This document shows, piece after piece, positions 7,999-17,009 of a stretch of DNA of 64,000 bases. Numbering within the stretch: the first letter of the stretch is position 1; each line of letters begins with the position of its first letter. The notes under the pieces were generated by a model. It made no database searches and was not told the DNA's origin. It saw only the letters and a list, made by a program, of their open reading frames with translations. This DNA is from Salinispora vitiensis (lineage in GTDB: Bacteria > Actinomycetota > Actinomycetes > Mycobacteriales > Micromonosporaceae): positions 4,161,901 to 4,225,900 of the forward strand of contig NZ_KB900388.1 in NCBI RefSeq assembly GCF_000378825.1. The letters are read 5' to 3'. Position numbers and translations under genes: made by a program.

Positions 7999-8499
7999 TG
8001 GGATCAGTCGGCGGATGTGCCCGAAACCGGTCCAGACCCGGCTCGACAACCAGTTCGCCAGCTCACGCGGTGGCGCGCGCCGCTCCTTTCCGGATAGCAA
8101 CACCCCGCTGCGACTAGTGCGCGCGCCGACAAAGGGGAACGGGTTGGCTGACCCGTGATCGCTGCTGTTCCGTCGGGGTGAATGACCCTTCGGCGTCGAA
8201 GCGGAAGACGCTTATGAAGTCAAAGGCCGAGACATGCTTCGACTAGCAACGGTCGATATTAGGGGATTACTGGCACCGCCATCCAGCAGGCAAGATGTCC
8301 GTCGCGCCGGGGATGTCGTCGTAAATACCTGCCGCCGGCGGCGCCTCAGATAGCACAATTCTCATGCCGTCAAGCGTTGCGCGGAAATCACACACAGATT
8401 TTGCATCTGGTGACGACTACGCGCGTTCCGCCCTGGACTTCGGTACCATTCCGCGGTGAGTGGGTCCGGACGACTACCGGCCGCGTGCAGGGAGTCAAT

Positions 8500-9474
8500 G
8501 TGCATTCAGACTTTGCGATTCGAACCAACGGCTTGACGAAAGCCTTCGGCAAGACGAGGGCGGTGGACGGGATCGACCTCACCGTTACCGCCGGGACGGT
8601 GTACGGAGTACTCGGGCCGAACGGTGCGGGCAAGACCACGACCATCAGGATGCTCACCACGCTGCTGCCGCCGGACGCCGGCTCAGCCGAGGTGTTCGGC
8701 CACGACGTGGTCCGCGAGGCCGAGACCGTTCGCGGGCTCATCAGCCTGACCGGCCAGTTCGCCTCCGTCGACGACACCCTGACCGGCCGGCAGAACCTCA
8801 ACCTGCTGGCGCGGCTGACGGGGTACTCCCGGGCCGTGGCCCGGCAGCGGGCGGTCGAGCTGCTGGGGGCGTTCGACCTGGCCGACGCGGGCGACCGGAT
8901 GGTCAGGACGTACTCCGGCGGCATGCAACGCCGGCTGGACATCGCCGCCAGCGTCCTGAGCGCTCCGCGGCTAATCTTCCTGGACGAGCCGACCGCCGGG
9001 CTGGATCCCCGCAGCCGCAACCAGGTCTGGGATGCCGTGCGGACGGTGGTGGCCGGCGGGACCACGGTTCTGCTCACGACCCAATACCTGGAAGAGGCCG
9101 ACCAGCTCGCGGACCGGATAGCGGTGATCGACAACGGCGAGGTCATCGCCGAAGGCACGCCCGGCGAGCTGAAGGCCTCGGTGGGCGGCGGCGCGGTGCA
9201 CGTCCGTCTGCTGGACGCGACACAACGCCAGTTCGCGGAGCAGGTGTTGACGCGGGTGCTCGGGGCGCCGGTACGCCCGGACCCGGACCCGGCCCGGCTG
9301 TCGGTCAGCGCCTCCGATCCCGGCCGGGCCGGCGAGGCGCTCACCGCGCTGACCGCGGCGGGCGTCGCCGTCGCCGACTTTTCCCTCGGCCAACCAAGTC
9401 TGGACGAGGTGTTCCTGACCCTGACTGCCGGTCCCGCCGGGATCGCCACCGGCGCGGAGGTGAACGCCGTATGA
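8500..9474 (+). CDS. DrrA-type ABC exporter ATPase
   Basis: 324 residues from GTG 8500, chosen because GGAG lies 6 nt before it and the ABC domain begins AIRTNGLTKAFGKTRAV. Walker A GPNGAGKTT, Q-loop, signature YSGGMQRRLDIA, Walker B LIFLDEPTAGLDPRS and H-loop region TTQYLEEADQLADRI are intact. The extra ~100-residue C-terminal domain (VHVRLLDATQRQFAEQ ... SLDEVFLTLTAG) is the DrrA-type extension. It overlaps the permease gene by four bases (ATGA). Drug or metabolite export is the family role; cargo unknown. Confidence 0.88.
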   Translation: MHSDFAIRTNGLTKAFGKTRAVDGIDLTVTAGTVYGVLGPNGAGKTTTIRMLTTLLPPDAGSAEVFGHDVVREAETVRGLISLTGQFASVDDTLTGRQNLNLLARLTGYSRAVARQRAVELLGAFDLADAGDRMVRTYSGGMQRRLDIAASVLSAPRLIFLDEPTAGLDPRSRNQVWDAVRTVVAGGTTVLLTTQYLEEADQLADRIAVIDNGEVIAEGTPGELKASVGGGAVHVRLLDATQRQFAEQVLTRVLGAPVRPDPDPARLSVSASDPGRAGEALTALTAAGVAVADFSLGQPSLDEVFLTLTAGPAGIATGAEVNAV

Positions 9475-10310
9475 GCACTGTGTCCAAGGCCCCTGCGCCC
9501 GTCGCCGCGCTCGACGCGATCCTGCGGACCCTCGAGCGGCCCCAGCCGCCCGGCGCCCTGTCCGCGACGCTGACCCTGGCCTGGCGGGCGGCGATCAAGG
9601 CGAAGAACACGGCGGTCGAGCAACTCTTCGACGCCATGATGATGCCCATCGTCTTCCTGCTGATCTTCAACTACCTGTTCGGTGGCGCGTTCGCCGGGTC
9701 GACCGACAACTACCTGCAGGTGTTCCTGCCCGGTGTCCTGGTCATGGCGGCGGTGATGCAGACGATGGCCACGGGCCACACGATCAGCCTTGACATCGCC
9801 AAGGGGATCTACGACCGGTTCCGCAGCATGCCGTTCTGGCAGCCGGCCAGCCTCGTCGGCACCATGGTCACCGATCTGGGCCGGTACCTGGTGACCCTCA
9901 CGCTGACCGCCGTGCTCGGGCTGGCGTTGGGATTCCGGCCGGGGGCCGGAGCCGTCGGCCTGGTACTGGCGATGCTGCTGATCCTGGCGTTCGCGTTCGC
10001 GTTCGCGTGGATCTTCACCACCATCAGCCTGCTGGTACGCAGCCCGGACTCGATCCAGGCGCAGAGCATGCTGCTGATGGCGGTGGTCTTCTGTAGCAAC
10101 ATTTTCGTGGAGTCGAGCACGATGCCCGGGTGGATCCGGGCGATCGTCGATGTCAATCCGATCAGCCACCTGTCCACCGCGGTGCGTGGCCTGGTGCACG
10201 GCACGGTGACCGCCGGGCAGATTGGCCTGGTCGCGCTGTCGATCGGCATCCTGCTGGTGGTCTTCGGGCCGCTCACCATGGTGCTGTACCGCAAACGGAA
10301 GAACGGCTGA
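9471..10310 (+). CDS. DrrB-type ABC exporter permease (ABC-2)
   Basis: 279 residues with six predicted membrane segments. N-terminal cytosolic stretch, then MMMPIVFLLIFNYLFGGAFAGS, and the ABC-2 core motif KGIYDRFRSMPFWQPASLVGTMVTDLGRYLVTL, typical of DrrB. Start codon overlaps the ATPase stop, giving a two-gene exporter operon. It lies within the segment bracketed by the tRNA-half repeats. A long open frame on the opposite strand (8388-10745) is a GC artefact of this gene. Confidence 0.87.
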   Translation: MSTVSKAPAPVAALDAILRTLERPQPPGALSATLTLAWRAAIKAKNTAVEQLFDAMMMPIVFLLIFNYLFGGAFAGSTDNYLQVFLPGVLVMAAVMQTMATGHTISLDIAKGIYDRFRSMPFWQPASLVGTMVTDLGRYLVTLTLTAVLGLALGFRPGAGAVGLVLAMLLILAFAFAFAWIFTTISLLVRSPDSIQAQSMLLMAVVFCSNIFVESSTMPGWIRAIVDVNPISHLSTAVRGLVHGTVTAGQIGLVALSIGILLVVFGPLTMVLYRKRKNG

Positions 10311-10345
10311 CCGGCCCGCGCCGGTCCGCCGCTCCCGCACACCGC

Positions 10346-10478
10346 TCAGCGCGACCCGTGTGCGGCGGTGAGCTCCTCCAGCCGCGGCACGACGTCGACC
10401 GGGCGGGGCATGGCCAGGAACTCGGCCCGGACTTGGGCGGCGTTCGCCCGGAAGGACGGGTCCTCGAGTAGGCGCCGC
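10346..10478 (-). pseudogene. C-terminal tail of a macrolide-type glycosyltransferase
   Basis: Minus-strand frame ending at the stop 10346-10348 reads RRLLEDPSFRANAAQVRAEF then MPRPVDVVPRLEELTAAHG, the terminal helices of MGT/UGT-type glycosyltransferases. Only about 44 codons survive; the break at ~10478 joins a fragment of an unrelated oxidase in the opposite orientation. Non-functional. Confidence 0.5.
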
Positions 10479-10545
10479 GACTTCTACCGCGAGGTCTACG
10501 CCGACACCGGAGGCGTGTCGGTCCCGGCGGCAACAACGACGGCTG
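10479..10545 (+). pseudogene. FAD-linked (BBE-domain) oxidase fragment
   Basis: The short plus-strand peptide RDFYREVYADTGGVSVP resembles the DFYRxVYAxTGGVPVP motif near the end of berberine-bridge-type FAD oxidases, followed by a frameshifted NNDG motif. Nothing else of the gene remains. It is fused head to head with a glycosyltransferase tail, indicating a deletion or recombination scar. Bases 10546-10873 contain no supportable gene. Confidence 0.4.
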
Positions 10546-10873
10546 CAGCGGGTGAGGCACGCTCGAGCTCTTAGATTTCGGGCGAGGTGAACATCCGCGG
10601 GTTCCCCACGTTGCCCGTCAGCCTGGTCGACCGGCATCGACAGCTGGAGTGTAGGGCGATCCGGATCGGTTCGGCGAGAGCGCGGCCATCCGGTGGGGAG
10701 ATCTATGTCTAGTATGGGCGGATGGGCTGTTCCGCTCCTGCTCACTACCGTTGGGCAGGGCCGAGCGTGCCCTGTCGGTCTACCAGCAATTGCGCGCCGA
10801 GGGTGCTGATGGGTCAGTACCTCGATGTGAAGGGTGGCGCGGACGCCGCCGACCCGGCTGATTGTGACGGCTC

Positions 10874-11749
10874 ATGATCGAGACGCGCCAGCTCACGAAA
10901 CACTACGGTTCGGTCCGGGCGGTGGAGGGGCTCAGCTTCACCGCGCATCCGGGACGCGTGACCGGCTTCCTCGGACTGAACGGCTCGGGAAAGACGACCA
11001 CCCTGCGCATGCTGCTCGGGCTGAGCCGCCCGACCTCCGGGGCGGCATTCGTCAACGGCAAGCGTTTCCGCGAATTCCGCTATCCCCTACAACAGGTCGG
11101 CGCGGTGCTGGAGCAGGGCATCAGCCACCCGGGCCAGACCGGCCAGGCCCATCTGACCGCCCAAGCGATTCTGGCCGGCGCCGGGAAGGGTCGGGTGGAG
11201 GCGCTCCTTGAGTACGTGGGGCTGGCACACGCGGCCGATCGGCGCACCGGGGACTACTCGCTGGGCATGCGGCAGCGGCTGGCCGTAGCGACGGCGCTTC
11301 TGGGTGATCCTCCGGTGCTGGTGCTGGACGAGCCGGCGAACGGGCTGGACCCGGAGGGCATCGTTTGGCTGCGCTCGCTGTTGCGGGAGCACGCCGCACG
11401 TGGTGGCACGGTGCTCATCTCCAGTCACCTCCTCGCCGAACTGGCACACCTCATCGACGACGTGATCGTGATCGCGAAGGGTCGGATCACCTGCGTAGCA
11501 CCGCTAGCCAGCCTGTACGGCACTCGTAGCCGGCGCCTCAGGGTGCGCGGACGCGACCTCGGGCGGTTGTGGCGGGCGTTCGAGCGGGCGGGGGGCAGGG
11601 TCACCCCGGTCGACGACGCCCTGGAGGTGACGGGGCTGGCGGCCGAGGACGCAGGCGAGGTCGCATTCGAGGCCCGAGTGCCGCTCTACGAGTTGACCAG
11701 TGAGGCGTCGAACCTGGAACAGATCTTCCTCGAACTGGCGGGGGCCTGA
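10874..11749 (+). CDS. BcrA-type ABC transporter ATPase
   Basis: 291 residues. Walker A GLNGSGKTT, signature YSLGMRQRLAVATALLGDPPVLVLDEPANGLDPEGI with Walker B, and H-loop ISSHLLAELAHLIDDVIVI. The C-terminal ~70 residues end in TSEASNLEQIFLELAGA, as in bacitracin/lantibiotic-type exporters. Overlaps the permease gene by one base (TGATG). Role is likely export or self-protection against a peptide or small hydrophobic compound. Confidence 0.85.
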   Translation: MIETRQLTKHYGSVRAVEGLSFTAHPGRVTGFLGLNGSGKTTTLRMLLGLSRPTSGAAFVNGKRFREFRYPLQQVGAVLEQGISHPGQTGQAHLTAQAILAGAGKGRVEALLEYVGLAHAADRRTGDYSLGMRQRLAVATALLGDPPVLVLDEPANGLDPEGIVWLRSLLREHAARGGTVLISSHLLAELAHLIDDVIVIAKGRITCVAPLASLYGTRSRRLRVRGRDLGRLWRAFERAGGRVTPVDDALEVTGLAAEDAGEVAFEARVPLYELTSEASNLEQIFLELAGA

Positions 11750-12351
11750 TGCTCACACTGGTGCGTAGCGAGCTCTACCGGGTCGCCACGATCCGGTCGA
11801 GCTGGATTTCGATGCTCGCGCTCACCCTCGTCGGGATGTTGCTGGCCGCCGTCAACGTCTCGGCCTGGGCCCTGCTCGCCGGCATGAGCACCTTTGGTCT
11901 GGCCGCGCTGCTGGTAGCCCAGCACCATCAGCACCGTACGGCAATCCTGCTCGCGCTGGCCGAGTCGAGACGGGCGGCGGTGCTGCTCGGGCAGGTGGCC
12001 ACCGCAGTGCTCGTCGCGCTGGCGGTGGTGGCGGTCAGCGGGCTTCCAGCGCTGCTCGGGGGCAACGTCCCCGCGTACGCGAATCTGCTGGCTGTCGTGC
12101 CGGCGATCGCGGTCTTCGGCGCTGCGTCGGCCGCCGTGGCCCGCCGGTCCAACTGGCTGTTCATGGGTGCCGCCGCTTGGTTCGTCTTCGTCGAGGGGCT
12201 CCTGGGCCGGCTCCGGATGCCGTTGCCCTTCTCGAGCTTCGTGATGGCTAGCTCTGGGGGCGGCCGCAACCTCGCCGTGGCGGTCGGCTGGGCTCTCGCG
12301 GCGCTGACCGTGGCCGCGCTCACGGCAAATCGGGACCTCACCAGCGAATAG
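11749..12351 (+). CDS. Small ABC-2-like permease partner
   Basis: 200 residues, about five or six hydrophobic segments: SELYRVATIRSSWISMLALTLVGMLLAA at the N-terminus and repeated Ala/Val/Leu-rich stretches to the end. Start overlaps the stop of the BcrA-like ATPase, so they form one exporter. Shorter than typical 230-250-residue partners but with an intact frame. The operon ends about 80 bp before IS3 and tRNA-half remnants. Confidence 0.7.
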   Translation: MLTLVRSELYRVATIRSSWISMLALTLVGMLLAAVNVSAWALLAGMSTFGLAALLVAQHHQHRTAILLALAESRRAAVLLGQVATAVLVALAVVAVSGLPALLGGNVPAYANLLAVVPAIAVFGAASAAVARRSNWLFMGAAAWFVFVEGLLGRLRMPLPFSSFVMASSGGGRNLAVAVGWALAALTVAALTANRDLTSE

Positions 12352-12436
12352 TCCGCCGCATTAACCGACGTTTCGCCCTTCCGTCCCCTGACGAAGCGGC
12401 CCTGAGGTTTCCCCGGTATCTCGGAGGCTTTCGATC

Positions 12437-12587
12437 GTGGTCTTACCGGCCCTGACCAGGAGGGCCGAACAGCTCGGTGTGCATCCCGAAGCGTTGCGTA
12501 ACTGGATCCGCCAGGACGAGGCGGACCACGGTGAGCGCTTCGACCGGCCCTGCACCGGCGAGGCCGGACGAACTTCGCCGGCTGCGG
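12437..12587 (+). pseudogene. IS3-family OrfA fragment
   Basis: The frame contains AEQLGVHPEALRNWIRQDEADHG, the HTH of IS3-type OrfA, then shifts frame and continues as ARPDELRRLRK. The leucine-zipper part after LRK is replaced directly by the tRNA-half repeat. It has at least one frameshift and no end, so it is dead. Bases 12352-12436 and 12660-12823 show nothing recognisable. Confidence 0.6.
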
Positions 12588-12659
12588 AAACCGTTGCTCT
12601 ATCCCCTGAGCTACGAGGGCGCGAGCGCCCAGTCTCGCGACCCGGGGGGTTCACCCGGG
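12586..12659 (-). repeat. Direct repeat copy 2: 5' half of a tRNA gene plus flank (att-like)
   Basis: Matches 2129-2200 almost perfectly (about 50 bp without a difference, then a C/A change and a one-base gap). The minus strand again reads a tRNA from acceptor stem to the anticodon loop, then changes to IS3 OrfA sequence. The two copies are in direct orientation, 10.46 kb apart. Confidence 0.6.
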
Positions 12660-12823
12660 TTGGCATCCGCTGGAAAGCACACACCGCGCACATTATTGAA
12701 GATCATGTACGGCCTCCGAACTTCAACGATCGATGATGTTGATGGCGTGGCGGCCGTCCGCCTGGGGCCGGATCCGACCCGAACAGAGGTGGGCCATCGG
12801 TGAGTCGGCGACCGGGTGCAGCT

Positions 12824-14134
12824 CTACAGTGCCGCACCGCCGTCCAATGTCTTTTCCTTGACGTCGGGGATGGCCTCGCCCTCGTCGACGAATGTCGCTG
12901 GAGTGACGGCGAGCCGCCGGATGTGCGGCACGAACAGGGCGCCCGCGGTGGCCGCCGTCATCAGGGCACCGCACAGCAGGAGCGCCGGGCGTGCACCTAC
13001 GCTGGCGGCAAGCGGGGCCGCTGCCATCAGACCAAGCGGGCCGATCATGAAGGTGCCGAGCGCGTCGTATGACGCGACCCGTGAGAGCGCCTCCCGTGGG
13101 ATTTCCCGCTGCATGGTGGTCTCGAACAGCACCCCGAAGGTGTTGAATCCGATGCCCAGGATGAAGGATCCCGCCACTACCGCGAACAGCGGTGCGCCGA
13201 CTCCCAGCAGCAAAACCGGCACTGCCATCGCGAAGATCATCGGGGTGGCCACGAGGAGCGGACGGCGCGGCCGCAGCCGCATCGAGACCACTACGCCGAC
13301 GAGCGTGCCGGCCGACTGCCCGAGCAGGACCATTGACCAGGCGGGAGCGCCTCCCATGTGCTCCTTGGCGACTACGGGACCTAGCACGCCGAAGGCGGCC
13401 TGCATCGCCGAGATCACGAGCGCGAACTGCAGCACTGTCACCCAGAGCCAGGTCCGGCTCGAAAACTCCTTCCAGCCCGCGCGCAGGTCCGCGACGATCG
13501 AGGGGGCACTGCCTCCGTGAAACCGGGGCCGGAGGCGCAGCGTGGCGAGCAGCATCGCCGAGACAGCGTAGGCGGCCGCGTTGGTGGCAAGGGCCCAGCC
13601 GGGGCCGACTAGGGCAACCATGCCGCCGGCCAGGGAGAGCCCGAGGATCCGGCCGGCGTTCATGCCGAAGCGCAGCAGGGCGTTGGCGGTTTGCAGGCGT
13701 TCGGGGGGAACCACGTCCGGTACCACGCCGGTGAGGGCCGGGTAGTACAGCGCGAGAGAGACACCGATGACCACCGAGCAGGCGACGACGGCTGTCACGG
13801 GGGAGTTCCCGGTCAGGAACATGGCGGCCAGGGCCGTGAAGGACAGGGCCGACGCCAGTTCGGAGCCCATCATCAGCAGATGCCGGGGCACGCGGTCTGC
13901 GATCACTCCGCCGAACAGGAGCAGCGCGATTTCCGGAATGGTCTGGGCGGACAGGACGAGGGTCAGCGTGCCGGCACCGGCTCCGGGCAGGTCGAGGACC
14001 GCGAAGGTGAGGGCCACAGGCCCGAACGCCGAACCTAGCACAGCGATGGTGCGGGCCGTGAATAAGACGGCGAACCGCCTTTCTCGTAGCAGACCCAGGT
14101 CGCGCAACTCAGGCACCTTCCAATGAAATGACAA
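12824..14134 (-). CDS. MFS efflux transporter
   Basis: 436 residues, 12 hydrophobic segments in two halves with a central loop (LRPRFHGGSAPSIVADLRAGWKEF). Loop 2-3 motif GGVIADRVPRHLLMM is the MFS signature. It belongs to the MFS_3/enterobactin-exporter-like group common in actinobacteria. Stands alone between the second tRNA-half repeat and IS110 debris. Substrate unknown. Confidence 0.85.
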   Translation of the reverse strand: MSFHWKVPELRDLGLLRERRFAVLFTARTIAVLGSAFGPVALTFAVLDLPGAGAGTLTLVLSAQTIPEIALLLFGGVIADRVPRHLLMMGSELASALSFTALAAMFLTGNSPVTAVVACSVVIGVSLALYYPALTGVVPDVVPPERLQTANALLRFGMNAGRILGLSLAGGMVALVGPGWALATNAAAYAVSAMLLATLRLRPRFHGGSAPSIVADLRAGWKEFSSRTWLWVTVLQFALVISAMQAAFGVLGPVVAKEHMGGAPAWSMVLLGQSAGTLVGVVVSMRLRPRRPLLVATPMIFAMAVPVLLLGVGAPLFAVVAGSFILGIGFNTFGVLFETTMQREIPREALSRVASYDALGTFMIGPLGLMAAAPLAASVGARPALLLCGALMTAATAGALFVPHIRRLAVTPATFVDEGEAIPDVKEKTLDGGAAL

Positions 14135-14224
14135 TGAATAGCGCCGAGGGCTCCGACTCAGGTGCCCCTGCGGCCCCGGAAACTGAAGACAGCTTCAAAC
14201 CTCAAGTCCGCTGCAGGTCAAGTC

Positions 14225-14480
14225 CTGGCTCGGTGTCCGGTGGCTCACAAGAGACTGGTCTGGGAACAGACCAGGCACATGCTGTGGCTGCGCAGCGCGC
14301 TGCGGGAGTACTTCCCGGCCGCGTTGGCCGCGTTCGCTGACCTGACTGCCCTGGAAGCGCTGGAGTTCCTGGCCAGGGTGCCTGGGCCTGCCTCGGCCGC
14401 CCTTGACGCGGATCTCGCCGCGGTCAAGCGTGCACGGCGCCGCCATGCCAGGGTCAGGGTCGAGGCGATCCGGAATGCGC
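14225..14480 (+). pseudogene. IS110-family transposase internal fragment
   Basis: Peptide AHKRLVWEQTRHMLWLRSALREYFPAALAAFADL followed by Ala/Arg-rich helices matches the central part of IS110-type transposases just before the C-terminal domain. Both the DEDD catalytic N-terminus and the C-terminal serine domain are absent. It runs without stop into an ArsR remnant. Confidence 0.55.
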
Positions 14481-14509
14481 TAAACCGCCTGGCGATGCTG
14501 CTGGGCAGC

Positions 14510-14724
14510 GGGCAGCGGGCAGGCGCAGGTGGTGCGAGCGTTGGAGGCGCCGCAGACGACCACCGCGGTGGCGGCTTCGCTGGGGATCTCCGAGAGTACA
14601 GTGTCACAGCATTTGACGGTCCTGTCCGCGTCCGGCCTGGTGCGGAAGCAGCGGGCTCGGTGTGCAGGTCTTCTACCAACTCAACCGGGGCGGCGTGGCC
14701 CTACTCGAACGACTGGGGTTGTGA
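14510..14724 (+). pseudogene. ArsR-family regulator, 5'-truncated and frameshifted
   Basis: The HTH TTAVAASLGISESTVSQHLTVLSASGLV is intact, but the wing is cut by a frameshift near 14660. The correct continuation VQVFYQLNRGGVALLERLG is in another frame, ending at TGA 14722. The N-terminal part is replaced by IS110 sequence. The stop almost overlaps the ATG of the GNAT remnant, so they once formed an operon. Confidence 0.55.
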
Positions 14725-14725
14725 C

Positions 14726-15276
14726 ATGGGCATGTGCGGTCCGGACGAGATCCATCCCGAGCTGATCCGGCCGGACGTCCGGCTGCACGCCTCCTGGCTC
14801 GCTGCCTACGCCGAATAGCCCGCAGGTCACATCTGGATGGGGCCGGGCTCGGGGCCGACGACGACGTTACGAGCCCGGAAGGCTTCGCCACCTGGGTCGC
14901 CAAACTGCTCCATAGCGCCGATCCGGCGGTAGCACCGGCACCCGGCCGGGCACATTCCACGTACTGGTGGATCACGTACGATGGCGTCTGTCTGGGCGCG
15001 ATCGAGCTTCGGCACGCGCTGACCCCGCTCCTGCTAGAGGCAGGCGGGCACATCGGTTACAGCATCTGTCCCCGGTACCGGCGGCGCGGCCTCGCGACCT
15101 GGGCGTTGGAGACGGCACTCGAACGGGCCCGGTCGAGGGGGATGGATAGGGTGCTGCTGACCTGTTCACCGGACAATTACGCCTCGGGCCGCATGATCGA
15201 GAAGGCGGGCGGGGTGCTGGAGGACGTACGGGACACCGTGATCGGCCCGAAGCGGCGTTACTGGGTAGCTCTCTGA
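14726..15276 (+). pseudogene. GNAT acetyltransferase with frameshift
   Basis: The first 30 codons from ATG 14726 (MGMCGPDEIHPELIRPDV...) end in a TAG. The remaining GNAT sequence continues in a shifted frame from about 14820: SPEGFATWVAKLLHS, GHIGYSICPRYRRRGLATWALE (acetyl-CoA binding RRxGLA motif), RMIEKAGGVLEDV to the end. One indel near 14815 splits the gene. It may be a true pseudogene or a sequencing error; the neighbouring ArsR damage favours decay. Confidence 0.65.
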
Positions 15277-15277
15277 C

Positions 15278-15420
15278 TCACGTCGCGCGTCTGCCCCCGC
15301 CGTAGCGGCGAACGAGATCGGCCAGCAGACCCGCCGCACGGAGCGGATCGCTGCCAAAGGTGGTCTCGGTCGTGAGCAACAGCCCGTCGACGCCCGACTC
15401 CAGTACGCAACACAGATGGC
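15278..15420 (-). pseudogene. C-terminal fragment, possibly of a TetR-type regulator
   Basis: The minus-strand frame ending in the stop 15278-15280 reads VLESGVDGLLLTTETTFGSD then PLRAAGLLADLVRRYGGG with good codon bias. It resembles the last helix of TetR-family ligand domains, but the family is not certain. No start or HTH remains. The following 15421-15673 shows nothing I can support. Confidence 0.35.
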
Positions 15421-15673
15421 GAGCTCAGAAGGAAGCGGGAGCCCTGAGTGCTCCAGGCCGGACAGCAGCTGGGTGCCCCGCCACTCCGTCTGCGACGGAC
15501 GCTCACCGATTGACTACAAACGATCGACCACCCACGTCCTGGAGAACCAGGCCGCATAACCGAGTCCTCCACGATTCCAGGGGATTGACACCGTGCCGTC
15601 TCGATCCAGCAGCATGGACGGGGCCATCGGCGAGGCTGAGTCCCGTCGAGGTCCAGCCCGAGCAGGCGCGACA

Positions 15674-16855
15674 TCAGCTGACCAACGTCGGGACGCGCGC
15701 CGTGTGGGCGCGGCGGAACAGCACGAGCAGTACGGTGCCGACGAACGCCAGGCCGGCGGTCGTCGCGGCGGCCTCGCGTGTCCCGGCCATGTCTTGGACC
15801 GCGCCGGCGATGGCTGACCCGGCACCGGAGCCGACGGCGAAGAGCGTGACCAACCATGCGAACGCCTCCACGATCGTGCCAGGCGGAGCAAGCTCGTCGA
15901 TCAGCGAGAAGGCGATCACCAGCAGCGGCGGCAGGAAGAACCCCGCGACGAACACGATCGCCGCCATGGCCCACACCGGCGCGAGCGTGGCGACCAGCAG
16001 GTAGGCGGCGCCGAGGCAGGCGCTGAACACGACGATTCGGGTGGTGGCCGCAGTCTTCCACTGGATCCGACCCATGGTCAGTGCGCCGATCAGTGCACCG
16101 GTGGCGGAGACGACCAGCAGCACGCTGGCTCCGCCCCAGACGGCGTTCTGCTCTGCGTAGGACACCAGGACGATGCTGAGGGCACCGATCGGCACCACCG
16201 TCCCGGCCACCCCCAGCAGCATGACCACCAGCAGTGGACTGCGCAGCGGACCGAGCAGGCCGGCGCTGCTGGATACGCCGCGCCACTGCCGCGACGGCAC
16301 CGAGGACGCGAAGACCATGGTGCCCAGCAGGCAGAGTACGGCCGTCATCATGAGCGCCGCCGCGGGTGACCACACGGCGACCGTCACCGCTACCAGCATC
16401 GGGCCGGCGACGAAGATGACCTCCTGTCCCACCGCGTCCAGCGAGTAGGCACGCTGCAGGTTATCCTGCCCGACCAGGCCCGGCCAGAGCGCGCGTAGAC
16501 ACGGCTCCAGCGGTGGGGTGGCGAACCCAGCAACGGCCATGCCGACCAGCACGACAGTCCGGTTGCTGGGCTGCAGTGCCGCCGTGACCACAGCAGTTGA
16601 GGAGACCACTGCGGCACCGGTCAGCACGGTGGTCTGGCTGCGCCGATCGATCAGCCGGCTCAGGGCCGGCCCGCCGACTGCATGGGACACCGTGAGCACC
16701 GCAAGGGCCACCCCGATGAACCGGAATTCGATTCCGTGCTCGCGCAGCGTCAGGGTCAACGCCAGCGCGACCATCGAGGTGGGCAGGCGGCCGACGATAG
16801 CCGCCAGCAGTAGCCGGGCAACGGAGGGAATGCGTAACAGGTCGAGGTAGCTCAA
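15674..16855 (-). CDS. MFS transporter
   Basis: 393 residues if started at TTG 16855 (LSYLDLLRIPSVARLLLAAIVG), which matches where MFS homologues begin; the frame is open further up, so an earlier start is possible. Twelve hydrophobic segments, loop 2-3 SRLIDRRSQTTVLTG and a second-half repeat MGRIQWKTAATTR. Downstream of, and same direction as, a NUDIX gene with which it may form an operon. Substrate unknown. Confidence 0.75.
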   Translation of the reverse strand: MSYLDLLRIPSVARLLLAAIVGRLPTSMVALALTLTLREHGIEFRFIGVALAVLTVSHAVGGPALSRLIDRRSQTTVLTGAAVVSSTAVVTAALQPSNRTVVLVGMAVAGFATPPLEPCLRALWPGLVGQDNLQRAYSLDAVGQEVIFVAGPMLVAVTVAVWSPAAALMMTAVLCLLGTMVFASSVPSRQWRGVSSSAGLLGPLRSPLLVVMLLGVAGTVVPIGALSIVLVSYAEQNAVWGGASVLLVVSATGALIGALTMGRIQWKTAATTRIVVFSACLGAAYLLVATLAPVWAMAAIVFVAGFFLPPLLVIAFSLIDELAPPGTIVEAFAWLVTLFAVGSGAGSAIAGAVQDMAGTREAAATTAGLAFVGTVLLVLFRRAHTARVPTLVS

Positions 16856-17009
16856 TGGGGTTTTCCGTTCGAAGCGGACCGCGAGAGCGGCGAGGCCCTC
16901 CTCGTCGAGGACCAGGTCGATGTCGGCGACACAGCTTTTTGCTTCTTCCGGTGAGGTCGGGTCGGCAGGGCCGGACTGGACAGGCTGTTTTTCTCCTTCG
17001 ATGGCGGCC

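Noticed and set aside
8388..10745. 785-codon open frame on the minus strand over the DrrA/DrrB genes
   Set aside because: It is antisense to two unmistakable ABC exporter genes. The peptide is Arg/Gln/Pro-rich without any domain, as expected for a GC-rich shadow frame.
10738..10870. Possible TPR/BTAD scrap (RALSVYQQLRA) before the BcrA-type ATPase
   Set aside because: Only about ten suggestive residues; not enough to support a feature.
15258..16373. 371-codon minus-strand frame
   Set aside because: Overlaps the MFS gene on the same strand in another frame and gives Arg-rich nonsense; only the short 15278-15420 piece in a different frame looks coding.
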